Source: Azospirillum fermentarium (GTDB taxonomy: Bacteria; Pseudomonadota; Alphaproteobacteria; Azospirillales; Azospirillaceae). Taken from it: a DNA stretch of 64,000 nt. The notes under the pieces were generated by a model. It had not been told where the DNA came from, did not search any database, and saw only the letters and a program-made list of their open reading frames with translations. The translations under genes were made by a program, and so were the position numbers. Of the stretch, positions 8,833 through 17,830 are shown piece after piece (the first letter of the stretch is position 1; each line of letters starts with the position of its first letter). The stretch is taken from the NCBI RefSeq assembly GCF_025961205.1, contig NZ_JAOQNH010000003.1, positions 988,501 through 1,052,500 of the forward strand. The letters run 5' to 3'.

Positions 8833-10137
8833 TTACCACGCGTCCGGATGGATGAGATTGAAGCCGCCCTTCAGGGCAAGGAGCTCATTGCACCCGTCTT
8901 CGATCAGCGACGCCCGTGCGTCACGGAAGATCTTCTCGATGGGGTATTCACGGGCGAGGCCGTTGCCCCCGAAGATCTGGATGGCATCGCTGGCGACCTC
9001 GAACGCCGTCTGGGTACCGGTGATCTTGCAGGTCATCGCCGCGTGCAGAGCGGGCACCGGCGCGCAGGCGTTGAACAGTGACACCCGCTGCACCAGAGCC
9101 CGCGATGCCTCGATCTTGCGGTACATATGGAACAGACGATACGCGACGTTCTGATGGCGGACGATGGGAACGCCGCCCTGCTTGCGCTCATGGGCGTACG
9201 CATGCGCCAATTCGAAGGCGGCCCGCGCCACGCCGGTGAACACCGCCCCCATCTGGCAATTCGCCTCGCAATGGATGGCATGCACCGCGCGCTGGAAATC
9301 GTCGGGGCCGGCAACGACGTAGCTGAGCGGCAGGGTGACGTTGTCGAAGAAGATCTCGCCTTGCGGAAGCGGACGCTGGCCGATCTTGTCCAGCACCTTG
9401 CCGCGGGAGACGCCCGGCGCCTCCATCGGAACCAGGATCGTGCAGCCGCGCTTCGGGTCGGGGCCGTTGCCGCTGTCGGCCGCACAGTAAAGAACGCACA
9501 CCTCGGCGATCGGGCCGTTCGAAACCCAGGCCGCCTTCTGCCCGTTGATGACCACCTCGTCTCCCTTGATGGTCGCGATGCAGTTCGGACGGCCATAGAC
9601 GCCCTGGGCGTGGAAAGCCTGACCGCTGACGTCGAGGCTGTCGCTGCCGTGATCGGGTTCCGTGATCGCCCAGCAGCCGATCGACTCCGGAGGGAACCGC
9701 TCGATGAGGAAGCTGTTGCCGGACAGGAGCGCCATCATCGATGGCAGCTGGCACGCACCGATGGTGATCGACAGCCCGGCGTCTCCCCAGCCGAACTCCT
9801 CCATGATGATCGGCAGAAGGCGGCCGCGCTCTTCGTTGCTGAGTGCGCCCAACGAGTGAGGATTGAGGCCCAGCTTGAGATATTCCTTGCGGAAATCCCA
9901 ATAGGGGGAGTCCTTTGCGATCCCCTGCTCCGGCGTCATCCGGTCCAGCGCGATTCCCACCGGCCGCATCACCTTCTCGGCAAAGGTGCGCACGCTGCGC
10001 TGCATCTCGCGCTCGGTTTCGCTCAGCACTGGTTCAGCGCCGGTCACACCCAACTTAACATGGGGCTTGGCCGGCCACGTGGCCATCGGTGAGCCGGGGT
10101 CCAGGGACAAGGATGCGCCAACGACCGTGCCGGGCAT
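8833..10137 (-). CDS. Acyl-CoA dehydrogenase family protein
   Basis: The 434-residue flavoenzyme-like protein has acyl-CoA dehydrogenase motifs: WAITEPDHGSD (substrate/FAD loop), KAAWVSNGPIAEVCVLYCA, GQRPLPQGEIFFDNVTLP and the C-terminal FGGNGLAREYPIEKIFRDAR. The start at 10137 is chosen because AAGGAGG sits 6 bases upstream; an in-frame extension to 10236 is open but lacks a ribosome site. It would oxidise an acyl-CoA to the enoyl-CoA, with electrons passed to an ETF. It is the first gene of the left-pointing catabolic set and is divergent from a short-chain dehydrogenase. The exact substrate is unknown. Confidence 0.9.
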   Translation of the reverse strand: MPGTVVGASLSLDPGSPMATWPAKPHVKLGVTGAEPVLSETEREMQRSVRTFAEKVMRPVGIALDRMTPEQGIAKDSPYWDFRKEYLKLGLNPHSLGALSNEERGRLLPIIMEEFGWGDAGLSITIGACQLPSMMALLSGNSFLIERFPPESIGCWAITEPDHGSDSLDVSGQAFHAQGVYGRPNCIATIKGDEVVINGQKAAWVSNGPIAEVCVLYCAADSGNGPDPKRGCTILVPMEAPGVSRGKVLDKIGQRPLPQGEIFFDNVTLPLSYVVAGPDDFQRAVHAIHCEANCQMGAVFTGVARAAFELAHAYAHERKQGGVPIVRHQNVAYRLFHMYRKIEASRALVQRVSLFNACAPVPALHAAMTCKITGTQTAFEVASDAIQIFGGNGLAREYPIEKIFRDARASLIEDGCNELLALKGGFNLIHPDAW

Positions 10138-10481
10138 GTCTTTCCTCCTTGAATTGCTGCTCGCAGGATCGCTCCAAGGCGACAGCATTTTTGTTTTCGC
10201 GTGTTTATTGTGTGTCAGACTGACTGTTACCGTCACAATCCCGGAAAACCGTGAGACCGCCCAGGACCACCGGCGCCGGGATTCCCAGAGCGAATTGGCT
10301 CTATTGACGGTTACGCAGCAACACGTTGAAAATTCAGGAATCTACAAAGGCGCGCATGACGCGCAGGGACGGCAATCTGGTTTAGGCCGACCGGACCCCG
10401 GATATCCGTGATGGTCAAGCACCTACCCTTCGGATCAGCCTTGGAGCTCAAGTGCTGTCGGATTTACTCGGGAAGCGATTC
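10138..10481. promoter_or_regulatory. Divergent regulatory region between acyl-CoA dehydrogenase and SDR
   Basis: This 344-base non-coding stretch separates two divergent genes and is more AT-rich than its surroundings, notably around 10185-10230. A nearly perfect inverted repeat (GTTACCGTCA near 10226 and TGACGGTTAC at 10305-10314) could be an operator. TTGACG at 10304-10309 is a possible -35 element for the rightward gene, but a good -10 is not evident. Control by the nearby MalT-type regulator is likely from context. Confidence 0.4.
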
Positions 10482-11258
10482 ATGGAACTGGAAGGTAAGG
10501 TTGCCATCGTCACGGGCGCTACCGGCACGTTGGGACGTGGCATCTGTTCGGCGCTGGCTCGGCGCGGCATGCGTCTCATCATTGCCGATCTTGATCAGGA
10601 GCGCTGTGATGATTTCGCCGCCGAAATTGCGGCATCCGGTCCTGGCTCGCTGGGGGTCCGCATCGACGTGACGTCCGCCGCCTCCTGTACGGCAATGGTC
10701 CGGCGCTGCATCGAAGTCTTCGGACAAATCGATGCGCTGATCAACAACGCCGGGGTCATCGAAGTGGCGCCGATGACGGAGTTGAGCGAGACAAGCTGGG
10801 ATCGCGTGATCGACGTCAACCTCAAAGGCACCTTCCTCTGCACGCAGGCGGTCGTCCCGCATATGATCGCGCGCAAGACCGGCCGGATCGTGAACGTCGC
10901 CTCGGTGGCCGCCAAGAGGCCGGCCCCCCTGCAAACCGCCTATGCCGCATCGAAGCACGGCATCGTCGGCCTCAGCCAAGTATGGTGCCAGGAACTGGCT
11001 CCTCATGACATTACCGTGAACACCCTTTGTCCCGGCTTCATCGACTCCCCGATGTGGCACGATCATCTCGGCCCGGCCCTGGCGAAGACGACCGGCGCCG
11101 ATCCCGCCGACATGGCGACAACACTTGCGCGCACACTCATGCCATTGGGCCGCCCGCAGACACCGCGCGACATGGGCGAGGCCGTCGCTTATCTGTGCAC
11201 CGCCGACAACGTGACCGGCCAGACACTGACGGTCGATGGCGGCCTCACCATGTACTGA
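10482..11258 (+). CDS. Short-chain dehydrogenase/reductase (SDR)
   Basis: The product is a classical SDR of about 258 residues. The cofactor-binding motif is TGATGTLGRG near the N terminus, then NNAG, the catalytic serine in VASVAAKRP and YAASK as the Tyr-Lys pair, ending with QTLTVDGGLTMY. ATG at 10482 is preferred because SDRs begin a few residues before GKVAIVTG. A GTG at 10452 has a better placed GGAG and would add ten residues, so the start is uncertain. It is divergent from the acyl-CoA dehydrogenase and convergent with the LuxR-type regulator. It probably oxidises a hydroxyl intermediate of the same pathway (inference). Confidence 0.88.
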   Translation: MELEGKVAIVTGATGTLGRGICSALARRGMRLIIADLDQERCDDFAAEIAASGPGSLGVRIDVTSAASCTAMVRRCIEVFGQIDALINNAGVIEVAPMTELSETSWDRVIDVNLKGTFLCTQAVVPHMIARKTGRIVNVASVAAKRPAPLQTAYAASKHGIVGLSQVWCQELAPHDITVNTLCPGFIDSPMWHDHLGPALAKTTGADPADMATTLARTLMPLGRPQTPRDMGEAVAYLCTADNVTGQTLTVDGGLTMY

Positions 11259-11272
11259 CGTCCTTTCGGGCG

Positions 11273-11303
11273 CCGCCCCGAGGAGAGCGGCGCATCGGGG
11301 CGG
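11273..11303. terminator. Hairpin between convergent SDR and regulator genes
   Basis: Bases 11273-11281 and 11295-11303 form a perfect 9-bp GC-rich stem in the 82-base gap between two convergent genes, and flanking GACGTC half-sites extend the pairing. No U tract follows on either strand, so this is at best a factor-aided or bidirectional transcription barrier. Confidence 0.35.
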
Positions 11304-11340
11304 ACGTCGGTCATTGGCCGGTCCCCTGCTTGACGGGTCT

Positions 11341-14037
11341 TCAATCGAGCAGCCCAAACTCCCTCAGCCTTGCGACGGCCTGGGTCCGGCTGTGAACGTC
11401 AAGCTTCTGGTTTATCTTTCTCAGATGTGTTTCCACCGTATTTTCCGATATGTACAGCAGGCGAGCGATTTCCTTGTTCGATTTGCCCGCGGCGATCAAC
11501 CGCATGATCTCCGTTTCCTTGGCCGTCAGCATGGCCGCGGTCCGCTTGCGCACGTCCGTATCGGCACGATAGCCGAGGGAGGCGCAGGCGGCGGCCACCT
11601 GCTCCAGGTGGGTAGGGCAGGTGTTTTTCGGCTGGCGGGCGAGGTCTTCCAGCACATTGGTGAGATACCACGGTTCATCGGCGACAACGCGCACCAGACC
11701 GGCCTTGGAGCATTCAGCCAACACCTTTTCCATCACCGTCACGGCCTGGGGTTGGTACCCGGCGGCGGCGAATGCCTGCGCCAGCAGGTTCCGCAATCTG
11801 AGCTGCCGCCATTTGCGTCCGCTGTCTCCCGCACATCTGGCCGCCAGCTCCAGTTCTGGAATGATGGATTCCGCTTTGCCGGTCACCAGCTTAAGCCGCA
11901 GCGCGGCGATCTGCGGATCATCAATTTCGTGCGGGAAAAGGCGAAACTCGCGAAGCGGTTCCCATATTTCCTTGCGCCCTCCGAGCTTCAGAAACCGTTC
12001 CGCGACGTCATGGCGCCCGGCCAGCAAAGCCAAGCGCGACTTTTCGATCCATGCCGCGGCCTTGAGGCGGGGAATTTCCCGGATATCGCCGATGTCGCCG
12101 AGTTCCGTCAGCAGCGCTTCCGCCTGTTCGCCGCGTCCGTCGAGAAAGGCCGTACGGGCGGCCGAGCGGTACCCCAGAATGATGGCATCCGGGTTGCCGA
12201 CATCGCGGACGAGAGGCAGATGCACGCGTGCCAAAGTGCCTGTCCTGACCGTCTCGTTCATTTCATAGAGAGCTTCCGCCAAATAGGCGCTGGCAACGGC
12301 CAGACCGGCGCCGGAAGCGTGGCGAAAAGCGGTTTCATAGCGTTCGAACGCATCCCTGAGATTACCCTGCACCAGTTCGATCACCCCTTCGAAGCATAGG
12401 GTGAAGGTGAAGGTCCATAGACCGAGCCGCATCTTCTGATAGGCCGCCTTGGCCGAACCCAGCAGTTGTTGCGCCTCGTCGAATTCGCCGGCGAGAATAT
12501 GCAGCCACGCCAGGATATTCTGGCTGGTGCCGAAAACAACCCCGTCGCCGGGTCCGATACGCCCGGCCACCCGTGAAATGACCGAGCGGGTCAATTCATG
12601 CTGTCCCGACCACTCGCACAGCAGCGCAAACTGCACGTCCACTTCGGGCGCTACCTCCTGGCCCACGGCCAGGGCGGCCTGTCGCAGGGTCGTGAGCGCC
12701 TCGCGTGCGTCATGGAAGCGGTGCAGCGCAATCATCGCGTAGGCGCGAGCGCGCAGGAGGGTCGGCCGGCGTCGGACCTCCTCGGCTGGAATCCGGTCGG
12801 TCCAGTTGGCAACGGTTTCCAACTGCGACGCCTGAACGAACTCCATCGCGCAGTCCGTCATCAGGTCCGCGGCGAGCGTCGGATCATCGGCCAGAAGCGC
12901 ATGACGGATCGCCTGCGCGTGGAGACCGGCAGCGGCGTGCCAGACCGCGGCACGCTGATGAAGGCGCAATATGGCCGCCGGATCCTGCTTCTTCAGTTCA
13001 GCACAGAGGAATTCACGGAAAAGCGCGTGAAAGCGGAACCATTCCGAACCGGTTCCAACCGGGCTCAGGAAGAGGTTGGCACGTGAAATCTCGTCCAGAA
13101 GACGGGCGCTGTCCGTTCGCTCCAACACGTCATCGCAGCATTGTGCGCTCAGTTCCTCCAGGATGCTGGAGTGCAGCAGGAACCGGCGAAGGTCACCGGG
13201 CTGGCGCGTCAGAACCGTTTCCGCAAGATAGGTGGCGATATCGTCGGATACCCCCGACAGGGATTCCAGCCAATCGGCGCGGCTTTCCTGCCCAGGCAGC
13301 GCCAGCGTCGCCAACCGCAAGCCGGCCGGCCAGCCTTCGGTGCGATCGCGCAACAGCGACGTCTGATCTCCGGACAGCACCAGCGTCCCATGGTTGGCCA
13401 TGAAGGCGGAGGTTTCCTCCAGATCGAAGCGCAACCGCTCGGCATCGATGCGGATGGCGCGCCCTTGCAGGATCAGTTCGGTGAATGGCAGCATCCGCAT
13501 CGTACGGGAACCGAAAACGATGCGCTGCCCAGCCGTCAGTGACGCGGCGAGGTCACTGATGAACTGCAGTGCTTCTTGCGAATGCAAGCTTTCGAACTCG
13601 TCGATGAAGACGGTGAAGGGGAGTGGCGACCGGGCGATCGCATCGGCGAGCGACAACGCGACTCCCTGCAGGGCTGAAAATGCCAGGGGAGCCCCCGGTG
13701 GCGGCCACTCGGCGATACCGTCCAGCGGAATGACCTTGGCGAATGCCGCGTGGACGTAGCTCAGAAGGCGCCCAAAGTCGTTGTCCCTTTCATCCAAGGT
13801 CAACCAAGCCACCGGCGTTTCGGTCCTGCCCACGGCGTCGAAGGTCTGCCTCATGACGGTAGATTTTCCGAAGCCCGGTGGAGCCACCAGCGCAACTACA
13901 TTTGCGGAAGACAACAAAATATCCTTGGTAACCCTTTCTCTAGGAACGCTATCGGCAGATGGTGTTATCGGCGTAGTCTTGATAATGTCCATAGGCATCA
14001 TCGAGGTGATGCCATACTCCTTGCTGGCGTTTCCCAT
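11341..14037 (-). CDS. LuxR-family regulator with MalT-like STAND ATPase
   Basis: This 898-residue protein has the layout of MalT-type (LAL) activators. A P-loop (APPGFGKST, residues 52-60) in a STAND/NACHT-like ATPase domain comes first, followed by a long helical sensor-repeat region and a C-terminal LuxR helix-turn-helix (LTAKETEIMRLIAAGKSNKE, then ENTVETHLRKINQKL). The start is supported by GAGGGAA just upstream. Such proteins bind ATP and an inducer, oligomerise and activate promoters. It lies between two SDR genes and beside the acyl-CoA catabolic operon, so it is the best candidate for pathway-specific activator. The inducer is unknown. Confidence 0.9.
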   Translation of the reverse strand: MGNASKEYGITSMMPMDIIKTTPITPSADSVPRERVTKDILLSSANVVALVAPPGFGKSTVMRQTFDAVGRTETPVAWLTLDERDNDFGRLLSYVHAAFAKVIPLDGIAEWPPPGAPLAFSALQGVALSLADAIARSPLPFTVFIDEFESLHSQEALQFISDLAASLTAGQRIVFGSRTMRMLPFTELILQGRAIRIDAERLRFDLEETSAFMANHGTLVLSGDQTSLLRDRTEGWPAGLRLATLALPGQESRADWLESLSGVSDDIATYLAETVLTRQPGDLRRFLLHSSILEELSAQCCDDVLERTDSARLLDEISRANLFLSPVGTGSEWFRFHALFREFLCAELKKQDPAAILRLHQRAAVWHAAAGLHAQAIRHALLADDPTLAADLMTDCAMEFVQASQLETVANWTDRIPAEEVRRRPTLLRARAYAMIALHRFHDAREALTTLRQAALAVGQEVAPEVDVQFALLCEWSGQHELTRSVISRVAGRIGPGDGVVFGTSQNILAWLHILAGEFDEAQQLLGSAKAAYQKMRLGLWTFTFTLCFEGVIELVQGNLRDAFERYETAFRHASGAGLAVASAYLAEALYEMNETVRTGTLARVHLPLVRDVGNPDAIILGYRSAARTAFLDGRGEQAEALLTELGDIGDIREIPRLKAAAWIEKSRLALLAGRHDVAERFLKLGGRKEIWEPLREFRLFPHEIDDPQIAALRLKLVTGKAESIIPELELAARCAGDSGRKWRQLRLRNLLAQAFAAAGYQPQAVTVMEKVLAECSKAGLVRVVADEPWYLTNVLEDLARQPKNTCPTHLEQVAAACASLGYRADTDVRKRTAAMLTAKETEIMRLIAAGKSNKEIARLLYISENTVETHLRKINQKLDVHSRTQAVARLREFGLLD

Positions 14038-14242
14038 GTCTTCCCTCTAGCATCATTCTTGCCCGACGGGCCGTGCTTTATCGATACTGTATCAAAGAAT
14101 TTGACCGATGCCATCGGCAGCACTGTCATCACGGGAATCCAGTATTGCCAATTCACCGCCGGTTGCCGAGCTTTCCGCCGGCCGTGACGCCGCGAATGGT
14201 GCCGCGCCGAACATACGGAAATTGCAGGGACGGAGTGGGACG
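14038..14242. promoter_or_regulatory. Divergent intergenic region between regulator and second SDR
   Basis: A 205-base non-coding gap separates the divergent LuxR-type regulator gene and the second SDR. It contains an AT-richer patch around 14075-14105 (TATCGATACTGTATCAAAG). It is a plausible shared promoter and operator region for autoregulation; no consensus operator was identified by eye. Confidence 0.35.
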
Positions 14243-14995
14243 ATGGGAGGTCGACTTGACGGTAAAGTGGCGCTGGTGACCGGTGGTGGTACAGGAATCG
14301 GTGCGGCGATCTGTATCCGACTGGCGGGGGAAGGTTCTACCGTGGCCATTCTGGACATTGATTTCGGACAAGCGAGCCAGTTGGCAGATGCCATCCGAAT
14401 CAAGGGCGGCAAGGCGCAGGCGTTTCAGGCGGACGTCACGGACGCCGCCCAGACGGACGCTGCGGTTGCCGCCTGCGTGGAGGCTTTCGGCGGGCTCGAC
14501 ATTGCGGTCAACAACGCAGCGGTGAACGTGGAGCACGCTCCCATCGCCGAATTTCCTCCGGAGGGCTGGCGCCGGGTCATCGACGTCAACCTGACCGGCG
14601 TCTTCCACTGCATGCGCAGTGAGATTCCGCACTTGGTCGCTCGAGGTGGCGGCTCAATCGTCAATGTCTCATCCATCATGGGAACATTGGCGATGCCAAC
14701 CATCTCGGCCTATGTGGCGGCCAAACACGGAGTGGTTGGTCTGACCAAAGCCGGAGCCCTTGAATACGGCCATAGCGGCGTACGAGTGAATGCCGTCGGC
14801 CCGAGTTTCATCAAGACGGCTCTGACCAGGGGCCTGTCCGACGACCAATGGGCAGCGATTGCCGCCGGTCACGCTTTGGGTCGCTGTGCCGAACCGGACG
14901 ACATCGCGGCCGTAGTCGTGTTCCTGGCCTCGCTCGACGCCCAATTCATGACCGGCCAGCTTTATCTGATAGACGGCGGTTATTCCATTGCCTGA
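14243..14995 (+). CDS. Short-chain dehydrogenase/reductase (SDR)
   Basis: A 250-residue classical SDR. It has TGGGTGIGAA for cofactor binding, NNAAVN in place of the usual NNAG, VSSIMG with the catalytic serine, YVAAK as the Tyr/Lys pair, and the C-terminal GQLYLIDGGYSIA. The start at 14243 is chosen because GGAG lies 7 bases upstream and the residues before GKVALVTGG match the family; upstream in-frame sequence is non-conserved. It is divergent from the MalT-like regulator. It is the last gene before the transfer region, ending less than 100 bases from the 3' end of trbI. Role in oxidising or reducing a pathway intermediate is inferred. Confidence 0.88.
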   Translation: MGGRLDGKVALVTGGGTGIGAAICIRLAGEGSTVAILDIDFGQASQLADAIRIKGGKAQAFQADVTDAAQTDAAVAACVEAFGGLDIAVNNAAVNVEHAPIAEFPPEGWRRVIDVNLTGVFHCMRSEIPHLVARGGGSIVNVSSIMGTLAMPTISAYVAAKHGVVGLTKAGALEYGHSGVRVNAVGPSFIKTALTRGLSDDQWAAIAAGHALGRCAEPDDIAAVVVFLASLDAQFMTGQLYLIDGGYSIA

Positions 14996-15046
14996 TCTGG
15001 AGGGCCACGGCAATGCAGCAACGAACCAGACGGCCTTGTCGCCGGC

Positions 15047-15080
15047 CCGTGGAATGTCTATGGGATCCGTGGAATGTTTA
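15047..15080. repeat. 14-bp direct repeat at the catabolic/transfer junction
   Basis: CCGTGGAATGTCTA (15047-15060) and CCGTGGAATGTTTA (15067-15080) are direct repeats matching at 13 of 14 positions. They sit in the 98-base gap between the second SDR gene and trbI, exactly where catabolic cargo meets the conjugation operon. They could be a scar of insertion or a small regulatory repeat. Confidence 0.5.
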
Positions 15081-15093
15081 CGGAAACAGTTGC

Positions 15094-16104
15094 TCAGCGA
15101 GCCCGACCGAAGTCGTCGGCCTTCAGGCCGCCCCGCAACAGCAGCAGCACTGGCTCTCCGGCGTCGAGCGTGATGACGGGCGCCCGGTCGAGCAGGTCCT
15201 TGGCCGCCTTGTCGAGCGGACGGTCGATGCCGTGCCCGAGGATGCCGCCGATCAGGCTGCCGCCCCCGGTCAGCGCCGCCGCCGCGACATCCACCGCGGT
15301 GCTGGCGGCGATCAGCAGCCCGGTCTGGAGCCACGGCACCTGCACCGACCCGGCCAGCCCGGCCGCACCGGTGGCGTCCGCTCCGACCGCCGCCACGCGC
15401 ACCGTGTCGTTGCGCGGCCAGGGCCGGGTGATCACCGGGTTGGCCACCTCGATGCGCTTCTGCCCTTTGGTGACGCCGCTGCCGACGTCCAGCGTCACCA
15501 CCGAGCCGGCCGGCACCGCCAGGCAGGAGAAGCCGGCGTCCCAGACGTCCTGCGTCACCCGCGCGGTGACGATCCCGCCGCGCTCGGTCACCACCCGGTT
15601 CACCGTCAGCAGGGGGATCGGCGTGCCAGGCGGTACGAGGCAATCGGACCCGGCGGCGGCGAAGTCCGACGCCCCGGCCTGGGCAGCGGAGGCGACGGCC
15701 GTGCCCTCCTCCTTACGGCTCCAGCCGCCGACACCGGCCTCCATTGCCTTCTTGCGCAGGTCGTCCTCCTTCGGGGCCGCCTTGGCCTGCGGCCGGGGTG
15801 GCGGCGGGGCCAGCTCCCTCTTCTCGATGCGGGGAGCCGGCGGCGGGGCCGGCGCCGGCCGGGGTGCCATGTCCTCGTAGCTGGGCAGCCGCGGCTCCGG
15901 CTGCGTCGGACCGAGGGCGGCGGACAGTTTCGGCAGGCCCCCGGCCCCCTGGCTGCGCCCCAGCATGTAGGCGGCCAACCCGAGCCCGATCACGACGGCC
16001 GCCACCAGCAGGATGCGGACGACGTGCGGACCGGAAGTGATCACCCGGTGGCGGGCCAGCGGATCGGGCGGCAGCGGCGGCGGCGTGTCGTTGGTCGCGG
16101 TCAC
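15094..16104 (-). CDS. trbI: Type IV secretion protein TrbI (VirB10-like)
   Basis: The 336-residue protein has a short cytoplasmic N terminus and one transmembrane helix (about residues 27-47, VVRILLVAAVVIGLGLAAYML). A proline-rich periplasmic linker (PRPAPAPPPAPR) follows, then the TrbI/VirB10 beta-barrel domain with CLVPPGTPIPLLTVNRVVTE. In the type IV system it spans the inner and outer membranes and forms the outer core with TrbG. The GTG start at 16104 overlaps the trbG stop (GTGA) and has GGAGGA 7 bases upstream; the longer open frame upstream is a shadow of trbG. It is the last gene of the trb operon. Confidence 0.92.
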   Translation of the reverse strand: MTATNDTPPPLPPDPLARHRVITSGPHVVRILLVAAVVIGLGLAAYMLGRSQGAGGLPKLSAALGPTQPEPRLPSYEDMAPRPAPAPPPAPRIEKRELAPPPPRPQAKAAPKEDDLRKKAMEAGVGGWSRKEEGTAVASAAQAGASDFAAAGSDCLVPPGTPIPLLTVNRVVTERGGIVTARVTQDVWDAGFSCLAVPAGSVVTLDVGSGVTKGQKRIEVANPVITRPWPRNDTVRVAAVGADATGAAGLAGSVQVPWLQTGLLIAASTAVDVAAAALTGGGSLIGGILGHGIDRPLDKAAKDLLDRAPVITLDAGEPVLLLLRGGLKADDFGRAR

Positions 16105-17057
16105 GGGCGGGTCCTCCGGATGTGGACTTCCTGGGCGCCGATCGCCAGCAGCAGGTGGTCGTGGATGCCGGCGACGCGGTAGGTGGCGTTCATCCGGCCG
16201 TACTGGACGGGGATGCGGGTGCCGTCGGCGCCGATGCGCCAGAGGATCGGCGCCCCGTAGGCGCCGAGCGCGCCGGGGGTGAAGTTGATGATCGTCACCT
16301 CGCCGTCGTCGCACACCGGCGGCTGGCCGTCGGGGGTCGGCACCGGCCGCCACTCCGGCGTGTCGCCCTCCAGCGTGTAGGTGCAGCGGCGGTCGCGGGT
16401 GGCCAGCTCGGTGGTGCGGTCGCGCCGGTCGCCGGCGGCGGTGGGGAGGACGGCCGCCTGCCCGTTCAAGGTGGCGAGGTAGTCCTCGGGGTAGCGCCAG
16501 CGCACCTCGACGTGGTGGGTGCGCGTGTGGGTCTCGACGTTGAGGTCGTACTTGCGTTCGCTGGTGAAGAGGGAGATCTGCTGGTTGAGGCCGGCGCGGC
16601 GCGGCATGAAGGCGATGCACTCGGTGCGCTGTGCCCCCTTGCCGAAGCTGTAGGGCTGGTGGGGAATCCACACCTGGGCGCCGGGCGCCACGATGTCGCG
16701 CACCACCTCGCCCGGTTTCAGGCAGACCAGCGTCTGGTTCCCCTCGGCCATGTAGACGAGGTATTGCAGGTCGGGCTGGTACCAGTACTCGCAGCTCTTG
16801 CCCTTGAAGCAGGTCAGCGTCGGCAGGTCGAGCGCCGCCTCGTTGGCCTGCCCGACCCAGCTGCGGGTCTGCGCCCGCGACGGCCGCGGTGCCGCCTTCT
16901 CCTTCGGCTCCCGCTCCATCGCCGTCGGCGGAATGTGCAGGTCGGCCAGGGTGTAGGGGCGCTGCGGGGGGACGGGGCCGGCGGCCGGTGCTAAGGGCGG
17001 CTCGGTGGCGCAGGCGGCGAGCAGCGGCAGCGCCAGCAGGGAAACCGGGAGTCTCAT
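16101..17057 (-). CDS. trbG: Type IV secretion protein TrbG (VirB9-like)
   Basis: The 318-residue protein starts with a lipoprotein-type signal (SLLALPLLAACATEP, lipobox cysteine about residue 16). It contains the VirB9/CagX pattern, including YLVYMAEGNQTLVCLKPGEV and VEVRWRYPEDYLA, with a C-terminal domain ending HIRRTRP. TrbG forms the outer-membrane core ring with TrbI. The lipobox may let it serve the VirB7 anchoring role as well (inference). Its ATG overlaps the trbF stop as ATGA, indicating translational coupling; the longer open frame upstream is not used. Confidence 0.92.
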   Translation of the reverse strand: MRLPVSLLALPLLAACATEPPLAPAAGPVPPQRPYTLADLHIPPTAMEREPKEKAAPRPSRAQTRSWVGQANEAALDLPTLTCFKGKSCEYWYQPDLQYLVYMAEGNQTLVCLKPGEVVRDIVAPGAQVWIPHQPYSFGKGAQRTECIAFMPRRAGLNQQISLFTSERKYDLNVETHTRTHHVEVRWRYPEDYLATLNGQAAVLPTAAGDRRDRTTELATRDRRCTYTLEGDTPEWRPVPTPDGQPPVCDDGEVTIINFTPGALGAYGAPILWRIGADGTRIPVQYGRMNATYRVAGIHDHLLLAIGAQEVHIRRTRP

Positions 17058-17827
17058 GGCTGGGGCTCCATCGTCTCGGACGGGGGAATGGGGTGGGCTT
17101 TGGACGGCTCTTTCGCTTCGGCCTTCAGCGGCGTGCCGCTGGGCTCGGAGAAGCCGGAGATCGACACGCCGTCGAGCGCGCCGTCGCGCGAGGGGCCGTC
17201 CACGGTGACCACGGCGGCGCTCATCAGCGTCTTCGCGCGCGGCTTGAAGTCCCGGTACACCGTCTCGGTCCAGACGACGTAGAAGGCGGCGGTGCCGGTC
17301 TTCGGGTCGGCCTCGCGCTCCTGGACGCGGACGTCGGCGACGTCGCGGGTCCAGCCCTCGGCCGGGGCGAGGTCGGCCGCCAGCAGGGCGTCCCACTTGC
17401 GCTCGGTGCCGCCGGTCAGCCGGGCGCGGGCGGCGGCGCGGTCCCTGGCCAGCATCACCGGGTCGGTGCCGATCTGCCGCTGCCAGCGGACGAACCACGT
17501 CACCGCGTTGATCCGGGCGCCCTTGGTCACGGTGATGGTGTTGTCCAGCAGCACAAGGCGCTGGTGGCCGTCCATCGCCTGCTCGACGCGGTACACGGGC
17601 TTGTACTTGGCGATCTCCACCAGCTTGCCGGCGATGCGCAGGTTGTCCCAGGTCATCAGCGAGCCCCAGGACAGGCCGAGCACGGCCAGGGCGAAGGTCC
17701 AGCGCTTCAACCGCAGCGCCTTGGCCTCGCGGCTGGCGCGGTAGGTCATGGCGGCGAGGTACTTCGCGCTGTCGGGCACGGCCGCCGGCGGCGGGTCGTA
17801 GACGTTGACGACGCGCTCCTTCATCAC
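17054..17827 (-). CDS. trbF: Type IV secretion protein TrbF (VirB8-like)
   Basis: A 257-residue VirB8/TrbF protein with a cytoplasmic N terminus, one membrane helix (about residues 44-62, FALAVLGLSWGSLMTW) and a periplasmic domain containing INAVTWFVRWQRQIGTDPVM and FYVVWTETVYRDF. VirB8-type proteins nucleate assembly of the inner-membrane complex. A polar tail rich in Pro, Lys and Glu closes the protein. It overlaps trbG and lies 3 bases from trbL within the operon. Confidence 0.92.
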   Translation of the reverse strand: MMKERVVNVYDPPPAAVPDSAKYLAAMTYRASREAKALRLKRWTFALAVLGLSWGSLMTWDNLRIAGKLVEIAKYKPVYRVEQAMDGHQRLVLLDNTITVTKGARINAVTWFVRWQRQIGTDPVMLARDRAAARARLTGGTERKWDALLAADLAPAEGWTRDVADVRVQEREADPKTGTAAFYVVWTETVYRDFKPRAKTLMSAAVVTVDGPSRDGALDGVSISGFSEPSGTPLKAEAKEPSKAHPIPPSETMEPQP

Positions 17828-17830
17828 GGA

